Below are positions 25,975-37,162 of a stretch of 64,000 bases of DNA, piece after piece (position 1 is the first letter of the stretch; each line of letters opens with the position of its first letter). Made by a program: the position numbers and the translations under genes. A model generated the notes under the pieces. The model was not told the origin of the DNA, did not search any database, and saw nothing but the letters and a program-made list of their open reading frames with translations. This DNA is from Nitrospirillum amazonense (lineage in GTDB: Bacteria; Pseudomonadota; Alphaproteobacteria; Azospirillales; Azospirillaceae). The DNA is taken from NCBI RefSeq assembly GCF_007828045.1, contig NZ_VITN01000006.1, positions 124,001 to 188,000 on the forward strand, given 5' to 3'.

Positions 25975-27792
25975 ATGTTCAATCGTCGCGCCTTCCTGGC
26001 CGCCAGCGCCGCCTCGGTCGCCCTGGCCACGGTCCGCCCCGGCTTCGCCGCCCAAAACTCCAAGCCCGCCGCCGACCTGAACCACCTGCTGGACGTCTTC
26101 TTCCAGGAAGACCTGCGGCGCAGCCCCGAAAGCGCCACCATGGCCGGCATGGACACCGGCAAGCTGGCCGGCCTGCGCGCCAAGCTGGACGATCGCAGCC
26201 CCGCCGGGCGCAAGGCCGACACCGCCGCCACGGAAAGCCAGCTGCGCCGCCTGAAGGCCATCGATCGCAAGGCGCTGACCGGCATCGACGCCGTGAACTA
26301 CGACAGTGTGGAATATGTCCTGGCGGAGGCGGTGGAAACCGACCGCAAATTCCCCTTCGGCTCCGGCGGGTCGCCTTATGAGCTGTGCCAGTTGCAGGGC
26401 GCCTATCAGTCCATCCCAAACTTCCTGGACGTGCACCACCCCATCGAGGTCAAGGCCGACGCCGATGCCTATCTGGCGCGGCTGGAGGCCTTTGCCGGCG
26501 CGCTGGACACCGAGACGGCGCAGTTCAGGCATGATGCCGCCCAGGGCATCCTGGCCGCCGACTTCATGCTGGACACGACGCTGACCCAGCTGCGCGCCCT
26601 GCGGGTGGACGCGGGGGCGTCCGGCCTGGTGTCGTCGGTGGCCAAGCGCGCCAAGGACAAGGGGCTGGGCGACGCCTACGGCGCCCAGGCGGCCAAGATC
26701 TACACCGACAAGGTCGGCCCGGCGCTGGACCGCCAGATCGCGGCGGTGGAGGCTGCCCGCAAGACGGCCACGCACGACGCCGGCGTCTGGCACATCAAGG
26801 ACGGCGAGGCCTGGTACGCCCAGGGCCTGAAGTCCAGCACCACCACCACCCTGTCCCCGGATGAGGTACACCAGATCGGCCTGGACCAGGCCAAGGAGAT
26901 CGGCGCGCGGCTGGAATCGCTGCTGGCGGCCCAGGGCCTGACCCAGGGCACGGTGGCGGAACGCATCAAGGCCCTGCGCGCACGGCCCGAGAGCACCTAT
27001 CCCAACACCGACGAGGGCAAGGCCCAGCTGGTGGCCGACCTGCAGGTGAAGCTGGACGACATGGCGTCGCGCCTGCCGCGCATGTTCCGCGACATCCCCA
27101 AGGCCAAGGCGCGGGTGCAGCGCGTGCCGGCGGCCATCGAGGCCGGCGCGCCGCTGGCCTACTACGAATCCCCGCCGCTGGAAGGCGACCGGGTGGGCAC
27201 CATCTACTTCAACCTGCACGACACGGCCGAATGGCCCAAATGGTCGCTGCCCACCACCGTCTACCACGAGGGCATTCCCGGCCATCACCTACAGGGCTGC
27301 ATCGCGCAGGAGACCAAGGGCATCCCGCTCTACCGCGCCAACATGTTCTTCTCCGGCTATGGCGAGGGCTGGGCGCTGTATGCCGAGCAGCTGGCCGACG
27401 AGCTGGGCATGTACGACGCCGACCCGCTGGGCCGCATCGGATTCCTGAAGTTCCTGCTGTTCCGCGCCGGCCGCTGTGTCATCGACACCGGCATGCACCA
27501 CAAGCGGTGGAGCCGGGAACAGGCGGTGAAGTACATGGTGGATCTGACGGGCGACACCGAAAGCGCCATGACGCGCGAGACCGACCGCTACTGCGCCTGG
27601 CCGGGCCAGGCCTGCAGCTACAAGATCGGCCACACGCTCTGGAACCGCCTGCGCGACCAGGCCAAGACCGCGCTGGGCGACAAGTTCGACATCACGGACT
27701 TCCACCAGGTGGGCCTGAACTCGGGCGCCGTGCCGCTGGACGTGCTGCAGACCATGGTGGGCGATTACATCGCCCGCGTCCAGCGGGGCTGA
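25975..27792 (+). CDS. DUF885 family exported putative metallopeptidase
   Basis: The protein has 605 residues. The N-terminus NRRAFLAASAASVALA resembles a Tat-type or lipoprotein-free signal with a twin Arg, so export is likely. The body matches the DUF885 family, thought to be helical zinc carboxypeptidase-like enzymes. The putative metal motif HEGIPGHH is at residues 431-438, followed by GYGEGWALYAEQLADE near 461. It ends with the typical LNSGAVPLDVLQTMVGDYI. Substrate is unknown. Expression is from its own AT-rich upstream region (TTATAATGG near 25960). It is convergent with the chemoreceptor gene. Confidence 0.88.
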   Translation: MFNRRAFLAASAASVALATVRPGFAAQNSKPAADLNHLLDVFFQEDLRRSPESATMAGMDTGKLAGLRAKLDDRSPAGRKADTAATESQLRRLKAIDRKALTGIDAVNYDSVEYVLAEAVETDRKFPFGSGGSPYELCQLQGAYQSIPNFLDVHHPIEVKADADAYLARLEAFAGALDTETAQFRHDAAQGILAADFMLDTTLTQLRALRVDAGASGLVSSVAKRAKDKGLGDAYGAQAAKIYTDKVGPALDRQIAAVEAARKTATHDAGVWHIKDGEAWYAQGLKSSTTTTLSPDEVHQIGLDQAKEIGARLESLLAAQGLTQGTVAERIKALRARPESTYPNTDEGKAQLVADLQVKLDDMASRLPRMFRDIPKAKARVQRVPAAIEAGAPLAYYESPPLEGDRVGTIYFNLHDTAEWPKWSLPTTVYHEGIPGHHLQGCIAQETKGIPLYRANMFFSGYGEGWALYAEQLADELGMYDADPLGRIGFLKFLLFRAGRCVIDTGMHHKRWSREQAVKYMVDLTGDTESAMTRETDRYCAWPGQACSYKIGHTLWNRLRDQAKTALGDKFDITDFHQVGLNSGAVPLDVLQTMVGDYIARVQRG

Positions 27793-27855
27793 CCCGGTTC
27801 CCGGGCCCGGACCGTCGCGTTCGGGCCCGGATTGGCCGGGTGGGTCGAGCCTGTC

Positions 27856-29547
27856 TCAGGCCGCCTTGGTATCCGCCAGGAACGTCTCCACCAGGCCGCG
27901 CATCTTTTCCGCCTCCCGCGCCATGGAGGTCGCGGCCATCAGGACATCGTGGGCGGAATGCCCCGTTTCATCGGCGGCGGTGGAGACGCCCTGGATGTTA
28001 CGGGTGACGCTGTCGGCGCCCATGGCGGCCTGCTGCGCGTTGCGGGCGATCTCCTGCGTGGCGGCACCCTGCTGCTCCACCGCCGACGCGATGGTGGTGG
28101 CGATGCCATTGATGGTTTCGATGGTGTCGGAGATGGCACCGATGGCGGCCACCGCCTCTCGCGTCGCGCCTTGGACGGTGGCGATCTGGGCACTGATCTC
28201 CTCGGTGGCCTTGGCGGTTTGGTTGGCCAGGCTTTTCACTTCGCTGGCCACGACCGCGAAGCCTTTGCCGGCCTCTCCTGCCCGGGCGGCCTCGATGGTG
28301 GCGTTAAGCGCCAGCAGGTTGGTCTGGCTGGCGATGTTGGTGATCAGGCCCACGATCTCCCCGATCTTCTGCGCGCTCTGCTCCAGGCCGGCCACAATGG
28401 TGCCGGTGTGGGTCGCCTGGCGCACCGCGTCGCCGGCCACGCTGGCGGCATCGGCCACCTGGCGGCTGATTTCCTGCGTGGACGATGCCAGCTCTTCCGT
28501 CGCGGCCGCGGCGGTCTGTACGTTGCTGGTCGCCTCCACGGCGGCGGCGGCCACGGTGGTCGCCTGCCGGGTCGTTTGCTCGGCGGAGGCTGACAACGAA
28601 CTGGCGCTGGCCTGCATCTGGGCGGCGGCGGCGGCCACGGTGCCGATGACCTCCTCGGCCTGCGCGTCGAAGCTGTGGGTTAGGCGCTCCAGCACGGCGG
28701 CGCGGGAAGTCCTGGCAGTCTGCTCCTTCTCCTGTTCGGCGCGCAGGCGCTCGGCTTCGCGGGCGTTGTCGCGGAAGACCAGGGCGGTCTTGGCGATGTC
28801 ACCGACCTCGTCGCGACGCTCCGTGCCCTGGATGGTGATATCCAACCGGCCGTGGGCCAGGTCCTGAAGATCGCGGACGATGTGGCCGATGGGCGTCACC
28901 AGTCCGCGCCGGGCGATCAGCAGGCCTATGGCCATGCCGAGGGCGATGCCGCCCGCCGCCACGCCGATCACCATCCAGGACAGTTTGCGGGCCAACGCCT
29001 GGCCGTCATCCGCCACGACGGTCCCGTCCTTGTCCAGCACCTCCTCCAAGGCTTCGATCTGATCGGCAAGGGACGTTGCCGCGGCACGGGCCCGGCTCAC
29101 CTGGTCCAGAACCTCCTGGCGCGCAGTGTCATTCTGCAGGTTGGCGTGACGGCGGCCAACGGCGACGGTGGATTGAAAGTTTTGTTCATAAACGCGGAAC
29201 GTCGATTTTATCTGAGCCAAGGCCGGGCGATATTTTTCTTCGGCTTGGCTTTCCAATGCCGCCATCGTTTGGTTGAAGTCCGTGATGCGTTTTTGCGCGT
29301 TGGCCACCGCGTCCTCCACCTCCGCCGGGCTGGCAGCGATGCGGTATTCGGCGCGGTTCATCCTAAGGATATTGGCCCGCAGATCGCTGGCCTGTTGCAG
29401 GTTCGTGCCCATCACGTCCAGGCGACGGGCTGTCGCCGACAAACTGGACATACCGACGTAGCTGGAGGCGGCGATAGCAATGGCGCAGAGCGACATCACG
29501 GCGATGACCAAACAGAACTTAACAATGATTTTGGTATTCTCTAGCAT
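27856..29547 (-). CDS. Methyl-accepting chemotaxis protein (copy 1)
   Basis: This 563-residue chemoreceptor has TM1 at about 9-31, a helical periplasmic domain of about 155 residues (four-helix-bundle type), TM2 at about 189-211, HAMP to about 265, and a signalling coiled coil. The kinase-contact tip [20 protein letters not shown] lies near 405. The C-terminus ends DTKAA without a CheR-tethering pentapeptide. It is the same length and order as the receptor at 31553. The two share nearly identical signalling halves but diverge in the ligand domain. The ATG at 29547 is followed upstream by 180 bp of AT-rich promoter-like DNA. The ligand is unknown. Confidence 0.95.
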   Translation of the reverse strand: MLENTKIIVKFCLVIAVMSLCAIAIAASSYVGMSSLSATARRLDVMGTNLQQASDLRANILRMNRAEYRIAASPAEVEDAVANAQKRITDFNQTMAALESQAEEKYRPALAQIKSTFRVYEQNFQSTVAVGRRHANLQNDTARQEVLDQVSRARAAATSLADQIEALEEVLDKDGTVVADDGQALARKLSWMVIGVAAGGIALGMAIGLLIARRGLVTPIGHIVRDLQDLAHGRLDITIQGTERRDEVGDIAKTALVFRDNAREAERLRAEQEKEQTARTSRAAVLERLTHSFDAQAEEVIGTVAAAAAQMQASASSLSASAEQTTRQATTVAAAAVEATSNVQTAAAATEELASSTQEISRQVADAASVAGDAVRQATHTGTIVAGLEQSAQKIGEIVGLITNIASQTNLLALNATIEAARAGEAGKGFAVVASEVKSLANQTAKATEEISAQIATVQGATREAVAAIGAISDTIETINGIATTIASAVEQQGAATQEIARNAQQAAMGADSVTRNIQGVSTAADETGHSAHDVLMAATSMAREAEKMRGLVETFLADTKAA

Positions 29548-29729
29548 GATTTGACCTTATTTAGTTAGCTATCACTAGCACGCGTCTTCCTGATCATTTC
29601 CACTAAAGCGGGCTTTATTTTTAGGTTAGATAATGTGCTTTTTATTAAAATTTGAAGCACGCAAGTCGCTAGTGCGCCGTCAGACGGATTTTTCTGCGCG
29701 GTGGGGAGGGGCCGTCATCCCAACCGGGA

Positions 29730-30218
29730 TCAATGCGGCATCTCGTGGAGGAAGGGCAGTGCCGGCGCGGTGTCGGGCGTCAGGCTGAAGATGCCGATGG
29801 CCGTGGTCATCGCGTCGCTGTCGCCGTGGCGGACAGGCAGGGACAGAAGGCCGTGGATCCGTCCTGAGAGGGCCACCTCGTCATAGGCCGGCCATGACCG
29901 CGCGTTGCGTAGGTAGGATATGGAAATCGGTTGGCAAACAGCGGCGTCGAAACAATTGGCCAGAATGCCGCCGGCGTTCCACCCGACATAATGCCAGCGC
30001 GGCGGCTCACGCCAGAAATCGGCCATGGCCAGGAAATCGTGATAGCAGGCGCAAACCCGATCCAGGAACCGTGGCCACGTGGGCAATGCGTCGCCGGTGG
30101 CCTTTTCCCGCAGCCAGGAAGCCAGGATGTTCAGGTGGCCCGGATGCTCGACGCTTCTGAAGTAGGGGGCATGGACCAGGGCCCGCGCCACCACCTCTTG
30201 ATCAGTCAGGCGACTCAT
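29730..30218 (-). CDS. Hypothetical protein, possible PAS-like fold
   Basis: The protein has 162 residues from ATG 30218 (MSRLTDQEVVARAL), preceded by GGGGGAATGG; an upstream frame adds 18 residues without support. It is soluble, with no signal or membrane segment. Visible pieces are TWPRFLDRVCACYHDFL, WHYVGWNAGG near 93, and a C-terminal GLLSLPVRHGDSDAMTTAIGIFSL. The last layout weakly recalls alphaproteobacterial PAS_5 sensor proteins, but I would not assign it. It lies between a chemoreceptor and an AraC regulator, all on the minus strand, with separate promoters likely. Confidence 0.55.
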   Translation of the reverse strand: MSRLTDQEVVARALVHAPYFRSVEHPGHLNILASWLREKATGDALPTWPRFLDRVCACYHDFLAMADFWREPPRWHYVGWNAGGILANCFDAAVCQPISISYLRNARSWPAYDEVALSGRIHGLLSLPVRHGDSDAMTTAIGIFSLTPDTAPALPFLHEMPH

Positions 30219-30434
30219 CCATTCCCCCACCCGCCCAAGCCCTGACGCAACCGGGGGTCCGAATGTGACCATGCCCTTGTTGCCAAATCAGCATATGGGT
30301 CATTCGCCGCAGCCGGCAATTCTGGTCACGGCTGGGTCGGGGGGGCTGCATTCCGGGACAATATTTCTTGCACTGAGCGGATAATGTCATGGCCGGCTAT
30401 GACGCCGGCGGTCCTGATCGCGCATTTTTGGGGG

Positions 30435-31424
30435 TTAATCCAGGTGCAGGCGCCGATACACGCTTGGCGACAGCGCGAATGTTTCCAGGAAACGGCGGCT
30501 GAAGTGACTGGGATTCGCGAAGCCCGCCAGGGCGCTGATCTCGGTTATGCTTTTGGCGGAAAAGCGCGCGTCGCACAGCAGCGACCGCGCGTAGTCCAGC
30601 CGCATGGCGGTCAGTTCACGCCCGAAGCTGGTGCCTGCGGCGGCGAACAGGGCATGCAGGGTCCGCTTGGCGATGCCCTGCTGTTCGGCGAAGCGCGAGG
30701 GGGTCAGTGCCGGATCATGAAGCGCCTCGCGCATGGCGCGGCGCAGCCGGTGGAATGTCATCCGCTGATAGCGCTTCATTTCCCCCGATGCCCGACCGGC
30801 CGCCAGCGTCAGAAGTGCTGCGATTTGGCCGGCTACTTCCCCGAGGGGCAGGGGCAAATTCGCCATTGTTGCCGGTGTGACTTCCTTCAGCACGCTAGCC
30901 AGGGCGCGCGCCCAGCCGGTACTCGGATCGATGCGGGTTAGCGCCAGGTCCTCCGCGCAGGGCATGCGGGCGCTAAGCCATGCCCGCGGCATCTTCAGCG
31001 CCTTCGCCTGGGTGCGCGACATGAAACGCAGGGAAAACCCTGCCGCATCGTCCAACAGAATGAACTGCCCTGCGCTCAGCGGAAAGTCGGTGCCGGTCGC
31101 GTCGGAGACGACGACGGATCCGTCATCGACATATAATAGGCAAAAGTCATCGACCAGATCGCGCGCGATGTATCGTCCGGGCCGATTGGCAACATAGGGT
31201 TCAACGCTCAAGGCCAGCAATCGCGCCGGCCCTAGGGACGCTGCCGTGACTGCCGCCTGGAACGGCGCCTCCCGGGGAAAATCCAGCAAAAGGCCCGGCC
31301 GCCGAGCGCTTACCTCATCAGCCCAGAACGCCTTGGCTTCGCCGGGCGGCAATCCGGCCGTCGATAAATGCACGTAAGACTTCGTCGCGTCGGCGGAAGA
31401 CATGCGGCATTCCCCGATAAGCAC
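30435..31424 (-). CDS. AraC family transcriptional regulator
   Basis: The protein has 329 residues. The N-terminal half is a cupin-like AraC-binding domain (about 35-190) of the kind seen in FeaR/GriR-type regulators. The C-terminal part holds two helix-turn-helices (about 225-325). The second shows SITEISALAGFANPSHFSRRFLETFALSPSVYR. The start is ATG 31424 (MLIGECRM) or ATG 31403 (MSSADATK). It sits between two chemoreceptor genes in the same direction and could control one or both, but no site was recognised. Confidence 0.9.
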   Translation of the reverse strand: MLIGECRMSSADATKSYVHLSTAGLPPGEAKAFWADEVSARRPGLLLDFPREAPFQAAVTAASLGPARLLALSVEPYVANRPGRYIARDLVDDFCLLYVDDGSVVVSDATGTDFPLSAGQFILLDDAAGFSLRFMSRTQAKALKMPRAWLSARMPCAEDLALTRIDPSTGWARALASVLKEVTPATMANLPLPLGEVAGQIAALLTLAAGRASGEMKRYQRMTFHRLRRAMREALHDPALTPSRFAEQQGIAKRTLHALFAAAGTSFGRELTAMRLDYARSLLCDARFSAKSITEISALAGFANPSHFSRRFLETFALSPSVYRRLHLD

Positions 31425-31552
31425 AGCCCAACCCTATCAGGGTAACCCATTAGGTGCAAATTTGCACCTTTTTGAGACCGTGAAGGTTTGCCTCCTTCAT
31501 TAAAATGGCTCGGAACGTTGGAGCCCCGAGCCCTGGTTGTCGATTTCGGGGG

Positions 31553-33244
31553 TCAGGCGGCCTTGGCGTCCACCAGGAACTGTTCCACCAGGCCCCGCAT
31601 CTTCTCGGCCTCCCGCGCCATCGAGGTCGCCGCGGTCAGCACGTCATGGGCGGAATGGCCCGTCTCATCCGCGGCCTGCGAGACGCCCTGGATGTTGTGG
31701 GTGACGCTGTCGGCGCCGGCGGCCGCCTGCTGCACGTTGCGGGCGATTTCCTGCGTCGCCGCACCCTGCTCCTCCACCGCCGAGGCGATGGTGGTGGCGA
31801 TGCTGTTGATGTTCTCGATGGTGCCGGAGATGGCGCCGATGGCGGTCACCGCCTCGCGCGTCGCTTCCTGGACCTGGGCGATCTGGGTACTGATCTCCTC
31901 GGTGGCCTTGGAGGTCTGGTTGGCCAGGCTTTTCACCTCGCTGGCCACGACGGCGAAGCCCTTGCCCGCCTCACCGGCGCGTGCCGCCTCGATGGTGGCG
32001 TTCAGGGCCAGCAGGTTGGTCTGGCTGGCGATGTCGGTGATCAGCTTCACCACGTCGCCGATGCGTTGGGCGGTCTGCTCCAGGCCGGCCACGATGGTGC
32101 CGGTGTGGGTGGCCTGGCGCACGGCGTCGCCGGCGACCGTGGTCGATTGCGCCACCTGTCGGCTGATCTCCTGGATGGAGGAGCTGAGTTCCTCGGCGGC
32201 GGCGGCGACGGTCTGCACGTTGGCCGAGGCCTCGACGGCGCCGGCGGCCACGGTGGCGGACTGGCGGGTGGTCTGCTCGGCCGAGGCGGACAGCGAGCTG
32301 GCGGTGGCCTGCATCTGCGTCGCGGCGGAGGCGACGGCGCCGATGACGTCGCCGGCCCGCACGTCGAAGGTGCGGGTCAGGTTTTCCAGGGTGGCGGCAC
32401 GGGCGACGCGGGCCGCCTGTTCCTTTTCCTGTTCGGCGCGCAGGCGTTCCGCCTCGCGGGCATTGTCACGGAAGACCAGGGCGGTCTTGGCGATGTCGCC
32501 CACTTCGTCGCCGCGCTCGGTGCCGAAGATCTCGATGGCCAGGCGGCCGTGGGCGAGGTCCTGCAGGTTGCGCACGATGTGGGTGATGGGGGCGATCAGG
32601 CCGCGGCGGGCGATCAGCATGCCGACGACGATGCCGATGGCGATGCCGACGACGGCGACCGCGACGATCATGATGGTCAGGTCGCGTGCGACGGTCTGGG
32701 CGTCCTGGGCGACGGCGGCGCCGTCCTCGTCCAAGGTCTCCTGCAACACCTTGATCTTGTTGCTGAGCGCGGTGGAGGCGGTGCGGGATTGCGCGACCTC
32801 GTCCAGGATTTCCTGGCGGGCGGCCTCGTTCTTCAGGTCCGCATGCTTGCGGCTGGCGGCCAGCGTGCCGTCGAATTCCGTCTTGTAGGCGGCGAAGGCG
32901 GTCCTGATTTCCGCCAGCATGGGGCGGTACTTGCCTTCCACCTGCTGGTCCAGCAGGGTCATGTTCTTGGTGAACTCGTCGATCCGGCCGGCGACGTTCT
33001 TGGCGACGTCCTCGGTGTCCTTGGGATCGGCGGCCATGCGGTATTCACCGCGGTTCATGTAAATCACGTTGGCGTTCAGCCGCGCCGCCTGGTGCAGGTT
33101 GGTCCCCATGACGTCCAGGCGGTGCGTCGCGACCGCCAGCTTCGACATGCCGATGTAGCCGGCGACGCCGATGGCGACGGCGGAAAGCGCCATGACGAGG
33201 ATGACCAGGTTAATCTTTGTTAGGATTTTGGCGTTGGCCAACAT
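31553..33244 (-). CDS. Methyl-accepting chemotaxis protein (copy 2)
   Basis: This 563-residue chemoreceptor has TM1 at about 8-30, a helical periplasmic domain, TM2 at about 190-212, HAMP, and a signalling domain with tip [20 protein letters not shown]. It is clearly paralogous to the receptor at 27856-29547: same length, and almost the same sequence through HAMP and the signalling domain. Sequence in the periplasmic region (about 40-190) differs more, suggesting altered ligand range. It ends DAKAA, again with no CheR pentapeptide. Its promoter must lie in the 448-bp AT-rich gap before proS. Confidence 0.95.
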   Translation of the reverse strand: MLANAKILTKINLVILVMALSAVAIGVAGYIGMSKLAVATHRLDVMGTNLHQAARLNANVIYMNRGEYRMAADPKDTEDVAKNVAGRIDEFTKNMTLLDQQVEGKYRPMLAEIRTAFAAYKTEFDGTLAASRKHADLKNEAARQEILDEVAQSRTASTALSNKIKVLQETLDEDGAAVAQDAQTVARDLTIMIVAVAVVGIAIGIVVGMLIARRGLIAPITHIVRNLQDLAHGRLAIEIFGTERGDEVGDIAKTALVFRDNAREAERLRAEQEKEQAARVARAATLENLTRTFDVRAGDVIGAVASAATQMQATASSLSASAEQTTRQSATVAAGAVEASANVQTVAAAAEELSSSIQEISRQVAQSTTVAGDAVRQATHTGTIVAGLEQTAQRIGDVVKLITDIASQTNLLALNATIEAARAGEAGKGFAVVASEVKSLANQTSKATEEISTQIAQVQEATREAVTAIGAISGTIENINSIATTIASAVEEQGAATQEIARNVQQAAAGADSVTHNIQGVSQAADETGHSAHDVLTAATSMAREAEKMRGLVEQFLVDAKAA

Positions 33245-33692
33245 GATTTCGGTCCTTTGGGCGGCGGGCTTTCCCGGCGTGATAACAGTGATTGGTTAAT
33301 TGCCGGTAAAAATCACAAGACGGATTTCAAGGTCAACGCATAGCCCCCATTCATTATTGCTGGTCAGGCATAATTTAGATGTATTCCAGATCTCAAATTT
33401 AACGGTTATTGACCAATAAAGTGGAAATCGCAAACAACCAGCGGCAAAGTTTCCTGTGAACGTGTTGGTACTGATGGCGTGGCTCGTGGGCTTTGACATC
33501 GCGGGCGCCATGACATGGCTATTCGGCGAGAATTGATCGGTTATACCCGCCATGCGTTTGCGTGGGGCGGCCATCGGCGGGACATGTCCGAAATCACCTT
33601 GCGCCCCGCCGCCATGGACAGGGGGGGCGTCATTGCCTAAAGTCGCGGCTCCATTTCCGTAATCCAGTTCATGAAGGCGACGGGTTCCCGCG
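33245..33692. other. 448-bp divergent intergenic region, AT-rich
   Basis: This region lies between the divergent chemoreceptor and proS genes. The left two-thirds is AT-rich (for example TTATTGACCAATAAAGTGG near 33405), and the right end returns to normal GC. I see no credible coding frame, RNA gene or clear terminator. It should hold the promoters of both flanking genes. Confidence 0.5.
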
Positions 33693-35009
33693 ATGCGCTC
33701 CTCCCAGTTTTTCCTGCCCACCCTGAAGGAAACCCCGGCGGAGGCGCAGATCGCCTCGCACCGGCTGATGCTGCGCGCCGGCATGATCCGGCAGACCAGC
33801 GCCGGCATCTACGCCTGGTTGCCGCTGGGCTGGAAGGTCCTGCGCAAGATTTCGCAGATCGTGCGGGAGGAGCAGGACGCCGCCGGCGCCCAGGAACTGC
33901 TGATGCCCACCATCCAGTCGGCGGAGCTGTGGCGCCAGTCGGGCCGCTATGACGATTACGGCAAGGAGATGCTGCGCATCACCGACCGTCACGATCGCGA
34001 GCTGCTGTACGGCCCCACGAACGAGGAGATGATCACCGACATCTTCAAGACGTTCGTGCGCAGCTATAAGGACCTGCCGAAGAACCTGTACCACATCCAG
34101 TGGAAGTTCCGGGACGAGATCCGCCCCCGTTTCGGCGTCATGCGCGGCCGTGAGTTCCTGATGAAGGACAATTACTCCTTCGACTTGGACGCCGAGGGCG
34201 CCAAGCTGTCCTACCGCAAGATGTTCCTGGCCTATCTGCGCACCTTCGCCCGCATGGGGCTGAAGGCCATTCCCATGCGCGCCGACACCGGCCCCATCGG
34301 CGGCGACCTCAGCCATGAGTTCATCATCCTGGCCGAGACGGGCGAGAGCGGCGTGTTCTGCCACAAGGATTGGCTGAACCTGGACGTGCTGCAGAACCCG
34401 CCGGAGGCCGGCAGCGACCTTAAGGACTTCTTCGCCAAGTACACCAGCATCTATGCGGCGACGGACGAGAAGCACGATCCCGCCACCTGCGAGGTGCCGG
34501 AGGACCAGCTGGTCTCCGCCCGCGGCATCGAGGTCGGCCACATCTTCTATTTCGGCACCAAGTACTCCAAGCCCATGGGCGCCGTCGTGGCCGGCCCGGA
34601 CGGGGAACCGGTGGCGGTGGAGATGGGCAGCTACGGCATCGGCGTGTCGCGCCTGATGGGCGCCATCATCGAATCCAGCCATGACGAGAACGGCATCATC
34701 TGGCCGGACGCCGTCGCGCCCTTCCAGGTCGGCCTGATCAACCTGAAGGCCGACGACGCGGCTTGCGCCAGCCTGTGCGAGGATCTCTATGCCAAGCTGA
34801 ACGCCGCCGGCGTGGAGACGCTGTACGACGACCGCAACGAGCGGCCGGGCGCCAAGTTCGCCGACATGGACCTGATCGGCTTGCCCTGGCAGCTGACCGT
34901 GGGCCCGCGCGGCCTGAAGGCCGGCGTGGTGGAGCTGAAGCGCCGCGCCACCGGCGAGAAGCGCGAGCTGCCGGTCGAGGCGGCGCTGGCCGAGCTGATC
35001 AAGGCCTGA
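33693..35009 (+). CDS. proS: Prolyl-tRNA synthetase (short, bacterial alphaproteobacterial type)
   Basis: This class II synthetase charges tRNA-Pro. At 438 residues it is the short form without the long cis-editing insertion of the E. coli enzyme. Class II motifs are visible: [18 protein letters not shown] near 33, [13 protein letters not shown] near 108, [26 protein letters not shown] near 140, and [14 protein letters not shown] near 311. The anticodon-binding domain (about 345-438) contains [20 protein letters not shown]. The gene is followed by a strong terminator, so lolC starts a separate unit. Confidence 0.97.
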   Translation: MRSSQFFLPTLKETPAEAQIASHRLMLRAGMIRQTSAGIYAWLPLGWKVLRKISQIVREEQDAAGAQELLMPTIQSAELWRQSGRYDDYGKEMLRITDRHDRELLYGPTNEEMITDIFKTFVRSYKDLPKNLYHIQWKFRDEIRPRFGVMRGREFLMKDNYSFDLDAEGAKLSYRKMFLAYLRTFARMGLKAIPMRADTGPIGGDLSHEFIILAETGESGVFCHKDWLNLDVLQNPPEAGSDLKDFFAKYTSIYAATDEKHDPATCEVPEDQLVSARGIEVGHIFYFGTKYSKPMGAVVAGPDGEPVAVEMGSYGIGVSRLMGAIIESSHDENGIIWPDAVAPFQVGLINLKADDAACASLCEDLYAKLNAAGVETLYDDRNERPGAKFADMDLIGLPWQLTVGPRGLKAGVVELKRRATGEKRELPVEAALAELIKA

Positions 35010-35027
35010 CCAGGACAAGAAACGGGA

Positions 35028-35069
35028 CGCCCGCTCCTGGCGCGCGTGGTAGGAGCGGGCGCCTTTTTT
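35028..35069 (+). terminator. Rho-independent terminator after proS
   Basis: A perfect 11-bp stem CGCCCGCTCCT / AGGAGCGGGCG with a 12-base loop is followed by TTTTTT at 35064-35069. It lies 19 bp after the proS stop and 71 bp before lolC. Confidence 0.93.
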
Positions 35070-35139
35070 CCGCCCAGAATCACGCGCATCCCATCACGCG
35101 CATTGCCTCATCACTTCCCACCTCGACGGCCAGGCCTTC

Positions 35140-36412
35140 ATGATCTTTTCCGCCTTTGAACGCATGGTCGCGATGCGCTACCTCCGGGCGCGCCGGCAAG
35201 AGGGGTTCATCTCCGTCATCGCCGGCTTTTCCCTGCTGGGCATCGGCCTGGGCGTGGCCACCCTCATCATCGTGATGTCGGTGATGAACGGCTTCCGCAC
35301 CGAGTTGCTGGGCCGCGTGCTGGGCCTGTACAGCCATCTGGAAGTTCAGTCCCTGCTGGGCCCCATGCCGGAAAACGACGCGGTCACCCAGCGCCTGTTG
35401 ACCGTGCCGGGTGTCACGACCGTCATGCCGACGGTGGAAGGGCAGGCCCTGATCACTCAGGACGGGACGGCCAGCGCCGCCTACGTCCACGGCATCACGC
35501 CGGAGGATTTCCGCCGCCGGCCCATCGTGTCCACCCACCTGGTCGAGGGCGCGGCCGAGGCCTTCGGCGCCGCCACCGGCGCCACGGGGGACGAGGCGAA
35601 CCTGGGCGACGGCATCGCCATCGGCAGCCGCATGGCCAAGCGCCTGAACCTGCACGTCGGCGACCAGCTGCGCCTGGTGAGTCCGCGCTTCAATCAGACG
35701 GCCTTCGGCTCCATCCCCCGCGCGCGCACCTATCCCGTGGCCGCCATCTTCGACGTCGGCATGTACGACGTGGACAACAGCCTGATCTTCATGCCGCTGG
35801 CGGCGGCGCAGACCTTCTTCGGCGTGGCCAACGGCTACACCTCCATCGAGGTCTTTGTGCAGGACCCCACCCACATTGACCCCTACCTGGCCGCCGCCAC
35901 CCGCGCGGCGGGGCAGGAGTACCGCGTCTATGACTGGCGCCAGCGCAGCGCCGCCTTCGTCAGCGCCATCGACGTGGAGCGCAACGTCATGTTCCTGATC
36001 CTGTCGCTGATCATCCTGGTGGCGGCGTTCAACGTCATCAGCAGCATGATCATGCTGGTGAAGGACAAGGGTCGGGACATCGCCATCCTGCGCACCATGG
36101 GCGCCAGCCGGGGCATGGTCCTGCGCATCTTCTTCCTGACGGGCGCCAGCATCGGGGTGGTCGGCACCGTCTTCGGCATGGTCCTGGGCGTGCTGTTCAC
36201 CAAGAACATCGAGGCTATCCGCCAGTTCCTGCAGGCCATCATCGGCCGCGACCTGTTCAACGCCGAGATCTATTTCTTCACCCAGATCCCGGCCAAGCTG
36301 GACTGGATGGAGGTGACGCAGGTGGGCGTCATGGCGCTGTTCCTGTCCTTCGCCGCCACCGTCTACCCCTCCTGGCGGGCTGCCCGTCTCGATCCGGTGG
36401 AGGCCCTGCGCT

Positions 36413-36420
<8 letters not shown>
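35140..36420 (+). CDS. lolC: Lipoprotein-releasing ABC transporter permease (LolC/E type)
   Basis: This inner-membrane permease extracts outer-membrane lipoproteins for transfer to LolA. It has 426 residues. The N-terminal [47 protein letters not shown] spans TM1. A periplasmic domain of about 220 residues follows, then three C-terminal helices (about 273-400) and the ending [17 protein letters not shown]. Only one permease gene is present next to lolD, so a homodimer is likely, as in other species with a single LolC/E (LolF-like) subunit. Its stop overlaps the lolD start by 8 bp. Confidence 0.94.
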
Positions 36421-37158
<738 letters not shown>

Positions 37159-37162
<4 letters not shown>

